Positions 4,102 to 6,407 of a DNA stretch of 6,407 nucleotides are shown here, piece after piece (the first letter of the stretch is position 1; the number at the start of each line of letters is the position of its first letter). Origin of the DNA: Rhodospirillales bacterium (GTDB lineage Bacteria > Pseudomonadota > Alphaproteobacteria > Rhodospirillales > Casp-alpha2); assembly GCA_016187325.1 (NCBI GenBank), contig JACPJY010000032.1, positions 1-6,407 of the forward strand, read 5' to 3'. The position numbers and the translations under genes are program-made. Below the pieces are notes generated by a model. That model had not been told where the DNA came from, did no database searches, and saw only the letters and a program-made list of their open reading frames with translations.

Positions 4102-6014
4102 TAGCCGTTGACGGTGATCTCGGTGGTCACCGACAACAGCGTGAACGGCAGCGGCGTCGCCTGCTCGATCCGCCACAACGGCTCGGTGCCGTCCCTGCGC
4201 CAGCCCAGCGCCCGCACTCGCTTGTCGCCGGTGAACGGCTGCGGCGGCTTGTCGAGAAGGTCGTCGCCGAATCCCTTGAACGGCACGTCGACGAAGCCGC
4301 GGCCGGTGTCGAGCCGGAGCGCGGCGGTGTCCTGGAGCCGGAGCGTGATGGCCACGGGGCGCACCTTTCCGCCGAGCGTGCCGCCCTGGCTGCCGCCCGC
4401 GCCGGCGTGGATCGCCGGCGGCAGGGGCACGATGGCATGGGTATAAGCAAGCCCGATCCGCACCTGGCTCGCCGGCTCATCCAGGGTGACGGCGCCGCCG
4501 CTGACCACGCCGTCGGCGCGTTGGGCGCCGTCGGCGACGATGGCGACGGTCTCGCCCTCCAGGTGGTCGAGGCCGGTCCACGTCGCTTGCGGCGTCGCGG
4601 CGGAGCCGATCAGCCCGGCATCGACGAACAGCTCGTCGTCCAAAACCTCGATGAACACGCCGCCCGCCCTGGCGATGAGGAAATGCGGCCGATCGCCGAC
4701 GACGGCGACGGAACGGAACGATCCGGCGGTTTCCTGCAGCGACCAGGCGGTGACCTGCTCGGCGCGGAAGATGGTGACGGTGGCGAGGGTGCCGTTCCCC
4801 ATCACCACGAAGAACAGCCGCCGCGCGGTGTCGAAGTCCTGGTCCACCGGCGCCTCGATCAGGTGCCGGGCCAGCGTCGCCAGGTCGGTCGCCTGGTAGG
4901 CCTGCTCGACGTCGGTGAACAGGAACTCCCGGAGCTCCGGCCCGTTGCGGGGCACAAAGAGCGTGGCGCCGTCGACGTCGCGGGGCGGCACGGTCCTCGA
5001 GATAGGCGAGCCGACGCGGGTCTGGCGGCGCAGCTGCACGTTGGCCGGCGTCAGCGGATCGCCGGTCACCATCCACTCGGCGCCGGAGGTGAACACCTGC
5101 AGGTGCCGGCCGGAGAACACGGCGCGGATGGCGTTGACCTGGTCGGACAGGATGGCGAACTCGATCGCCTCGTCGTCGAGCCCTTCGCCGAGGTCGAAGT
5201 TGAACAGGTCCGCCGATTTCGACAGCCACAGGCGATTGGGCAGATCCCGGGAGCCGCCGATCACCATCCGGTCCTGATGGAAGGCGACCGACGCCGGCCA
5301 GCCGCGGACTTGGGAAAACGACTGCTCCTCCCAGTCCTTGGTGGCGGCGGTGCCGACGAGGGTCTGCTTGACGGTCGCCTGGGCCCCTGTCGCCGAGGTG
5401 ACGGCGGTGATCTCGACTTCCTTGTCCTGGATGCGGAAGCGGGTACCGACGTGGCCGGCGACGAACACATCGGCGGACGCCGCGAGAGTGATAGCGCCGG
5501 TGGTGGCGCTCGGCGTCATTGTCACCACGTCGCCGGCGAACTTGTGGTGCGGCTGATGGATGCGCCCCTGGTCCTCGACGAAGCTCCAGTCGCCGACGGT
5601 CCAGTCGCTGTCGGAGGTACGGGTGATCTTCTTCGGCGGCACGTCGGGGTGGACGACCAAGAGCGTATCGGCGCTCTGCACCCAGGCGATCTGCGTCACT
5701 TGCGCCTCGGTCCAGGGCGCGGCGAAACTCGCGACCAACGCATCGTCGCGGTAGGCATCGACGAACTGGTCGGTGAACGCCAGCAGATACACCTGCTCGG
5801 TGTTGAACTCGAAGGCGACCAGGCGGCCGTTGCCGCGGGCGGTATCGACGTAACGCAGGCCGGGCCTGCGGCTGACGCCGCCGGTCGGATGGATGAACAC
5901 GTTGCGGAGCCTCGCCGCGCCGTTGTCGTAGGCGCTGAGGTCGCCGCGCCCGAGCAAGGCGGGCGAGATCTCGCCGGCGGTGAAGCTGGTCTTGGTGGTG
6001 GTCAGCCGGGCCAT
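4101..6014 (-). CDS. Podophage tail nozzle / tail tubular protein B-like
   Basis: A 637-residue structural protein. The N-terminus has the signature of the podovirus tail-nozzle-like family: FTAGEISPALLGRGDLSAYD (11-30) followed by LRNVFIHPTGGVSRRPGLRYV (36-56), i.e. F-x2-GE-x2-P-x2-x-GR-x-DL and GG-x2-RRPG-x2-YV. The middle is beta-rich with repeated strand/turn units (SVAFHQDRMVIGGSRDLPNR, FTSGAEWMVTGD). The C-terminus ends in PFTLLSVTTEITVNG, a usual ending for this group. The T7 homologue gp12 forms the tail nozzle, a multimeric tube through which DNA leaves the virion; P22 gp10 plays a similar role. The call here rests on motifs and length recalled from the family. There is no signal peptide or membrane span. 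The start ATG 6014 has AAGGAGGT at 6026-6019, a near-perfect ribosome binding site. The frame is intact, so the gene may be functional even if the prophage is not. Upstream is the end of a dnaB-like gene, with a folded element between them. Confidence 0.75.
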   Translation of the reverse strand: MARLTTTKTSFTAGEISPALLGRGDLSAYDNGAARLRNVFIHPTGGVSRRPGLRYVDTARGNGRLVAFEFNTEQVYLLAFTDQFVDAYRDDALVASFAAPWTEAQVTQIAWVQSADTLLVVHPDVPPKKITRTSDSDWTVGDWSFVEDQGRIHQPHHKFAGDVVTMTPSATTGAITLAASADVFVAGHVGTRFRIQDKEVEITAVTSATGAQATVKQTLVGTAATKDWEEQSFSQVRGWPASVAFHQDRMVIGGSRDLPNRLWLSKSADLFNFDLGEGLDDEAIEFAILSDQVNAIRAVFSGRHLQVFTSGAEWMVTGDPLTPANVQLRRQTRVGSPISRTVPPRDVDGATLFVPRNGPELREFLFTDVEQAYQATDLATLARHLIEAPVDQDFDTARRLFFVVMGNGTLATVTIFRAEQVTAWSLQETAGSFRSVAVVGDRPHFLIARAGGVFIEVLDDELFVDAGLIGSAATPQATWTGLDHLEGETVAIVADGAQRADGVVSGGAVTLDEPASQVRIGLAYTHAIVPLPPAIHAGAGGSQGGTLGGKVRPVAITLRLQDTAALRLDTGRGFVDVPFKGFGDDLLDKPPQPFTGDKRVRALGWRRDGTEPLWRIEQATPLPFTLLSVTTEITVNG

Positions 6015-6018
6015 AAGG

Positions 6019-6026
6019 ACCTCCTT
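6019..6026 (-). promoter_or_regulatory. Strong ribosome binding site overlapping an inverted repeat end
   Basis: AAGGAGGT lies 4 nt before the nozzle ATG on the minus strand. Its first two bases are also the last two bases of the outer stem of the folded element at 6025-6274, so folding of that stem could affect ribosome access. Confidence 0.8.
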
Positions 6027-6037
6027 ACATAGTCGTA

Positions 6038-6150
6038 TCGGGTTGCGTTGCGGCCGGATGGCCGAGAATCAAGCCGACGGTCGCGGGCCGTAGCGGTGCC
6101 TACGGACAAGACCGGCGGCGCCGGTAATCGGCCATCCCGCCGCAACCCGA
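6038..6150. repeat. First hairpin arm of the folded element
   Basis: Successive stems are TCGGGTTGCG (6038-6047) with CGCAACCCGA (6141-6150), 10 bp; GGATGGCCGA (6056-6065) with TCGGCCATCC (6128-6137), 10 bp; GCCGACGGTC (6073-6082) with GACCGGCGGC (6110-6119), 9 of 10; and the apical hairpin CCGTAG-CGGTGC-CTACGG (6088-6105). The first pair of this arm, T6038, can instead pair in the outer stem. Confidence 0.78.
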
Positions 6151-6153
6151 AGG

Positions 6154-6251
6154 GATGCCCGAATTGCGCCGGCTGTCGCGTCGCCGAGCCTCGCCGATGG
6201 CCCCGCATCGCCTTCGGCTCGGCTCCTAACATCCGGCCCAATTCGGGCATC
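6154..6251. repeat. Second hairpin arm of the folded element
   Basis: GATGCCCGAATTG (6154-6166) pairs perfectly with CAATTCGGGCATC (6239-6251), 13 bp. After a C/C mismatch, GCCGG (6168-6172) pairs with CCGGC (6233-6237). Inside, GCCGAGCC (6183-6190) pairs with GGCTCGGC (6216-6223), and CGATG (6195-6199) with CATCG (6206-6210) closes the apex. Confidence 0.78.
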
Positions 6252-6293
6252 GCAACCTCAATAGGACTATGTAAACAGGACCGAGTCCCCGGA

Positions 6294-6407
6294 TCAGGCG
6301 TCGAAGGTTTCTTCGAGGCTGTGGTGCCGGTCGAGGTCGGCGAAACGGGTGAACGCGCCGTGGAACAGGAGCTGGATGTCGCCGATCGGCCCGTGGCGCT
6401 GCTTGGC
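6294..6407 (-). CDS. dnaB: DnaB-family replicative helicase, C-terminal end (partial)
   Basis: The minus strand reads from the window edge for 37 codons to TGA at 6296-6294. The peptide AKQRHGPIGDIQLLFHGAFT continues RFADLD and a polar tail. This matches the conserved C-terminus of DnaB-type RecA-fold helicases, where (A/G)KQRxGPxGxxxLxF and TRF follow the last strand of the ATPase core. DnaB is the hexameric helicase that unwinds DNA at the replication fork and loads primase. Only the extreme C-terminus is present, so the Walker motifs cannot be checked. Whether it is a phage-encoded or the host chromosomal helicase is undecided; the short distance to a phage tail gene on the same strand favours the phage, weakly. 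Confidence 0.8.
   Translation of the reverse strand, partial: AKQRHGPIGDIQLLFHGAFTRFADLDRHHSLEETFDA

Larger units (their letters stand above)
6025..6274. repeat. 250-bp folded inverted-repeat element (MITE-like or structured leader)
   Basis: The ends are inverted repeats: TTACATAGTCGTAT (6025-6038) pairs with ATAGGACTATGTAA (6261-6274), 13 of 14 positions, with one G/G mismatch. Inside are two further long hairpin arms back to back (6038-6150 and 6154-6251), so almost the whole segment is paired in a three-way, cloverleaf-like shape. No coding sequence is convincing inside. On both outer flanks AGGACC occurs (6016-6021 and 6277-6282), and each end also contains a TA dinucleotide (6026-6027 and 6272-6273); either could be a target duplication. 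The size, terminal repeats and lack of coding capacity fit a MITE-like insertion between dnaB and the nozzle gene. The alternative is a structured RNA leader or non-coding RNA acting on the nozzle gene. I cannot assign a known family. Confidence 0.72.

Noticed and set aside
2998..4104. Plus-strand open frame (368 codons) covering the IS in a third frame
   Set aside because: It is Ser/Pro/Arg-rich with no domain pattern and overlaps the DDE frame.
4407..6032. Long open plus-strand frame (541 codons) opposite the nozzle gene
   Set aside because: It is the antisense shadow of a GC-rich gene: low-complexity, Gly/Arg/Asp/Val-rich, no motifs, and the opposite strand has clear family signatures and a strong ribosome binding site.
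6002..6250. Minus-strand open frame (82 codons) inside the folded element
   Set aside because: Arg/Gly/Pro-rich, no ribosome binding site, coextensive with the hairpin arms and overlapping the nozzle start; best explained by the repeat structure.
6277..6293. Hairpin GGAC-TCG-GTCC after the dnaB stop as a terminator
   Set aside because: The stem is only 4 bp and followed by TGTTTACAT, too weak to call.

Overview
The window is GC-rich DNA that looks like an alphaproteobacterial chromosome. My best guess is Rhodospirillales-like, from codon usage, a PAS_5-like regulator and an alphaproteobacterial-style IS30 element; this is inference. It carries a piece of a tailed-phage (podovirus-like) genome, probably a prophage or remnant. 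Nearly all genes are on the minus strand.

Right to left, in the direction of transcription: the C-terminal 37 residues of a DnaB-family replicative helicase (6294-6407); a roughly 250-bp, strongly folded inverted-repeat element (6025-6274) wedged between the dnaB stop and the Shine-Dalgarno of the next gene; a 637-residue podophage tail nozzle/tubular-type protein (4101-6014); a REP-like palindromic repeat split in two by an IS30-family element (3095-4049) whose transposase is broken by an internal deletion and frameshift; a strong minus-strand intrinsic terminator (2970-2997); and a compact lysis cassette of holin-like protein (2748-2942), inner-membrane spanin (2542-2751) and outer-membrane lipoprotein spanin (2376-2600). 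The holin and i-spanin genes share ATGA. The two spanin genes overlap by 59 bp in different frames, the classical Rz/Rz1 arrangement. No endolysin gene is visible in the window.

The left third holds a plus-strand 72-residue protein of unknown function (2084-2302), divergent from a three-gene minus-strand operon. That operon is an XRE-like HTH protein with a C-terminal PAS_5-like region (919-2028), a 267-residue protein with a tentative GNAT-like core (116-919, coupled through TGATG), and the start of a membrane protein that runs off the left edge (1-91). Whether this operon belongs to the phage or the host cannot be settled here.

The most interesting non-coding features are the folded element abutting the nozzle gene's ribosome binding site (either a MITE-like insertion or a structured leader), the IS30 element sitting inside a REP-like palindrome and borrowing its transposase stop codon from it, a hairpin in the IS that would hide the transposase ribosome binding site, and a terminator immediately upstream of the lysis genes.
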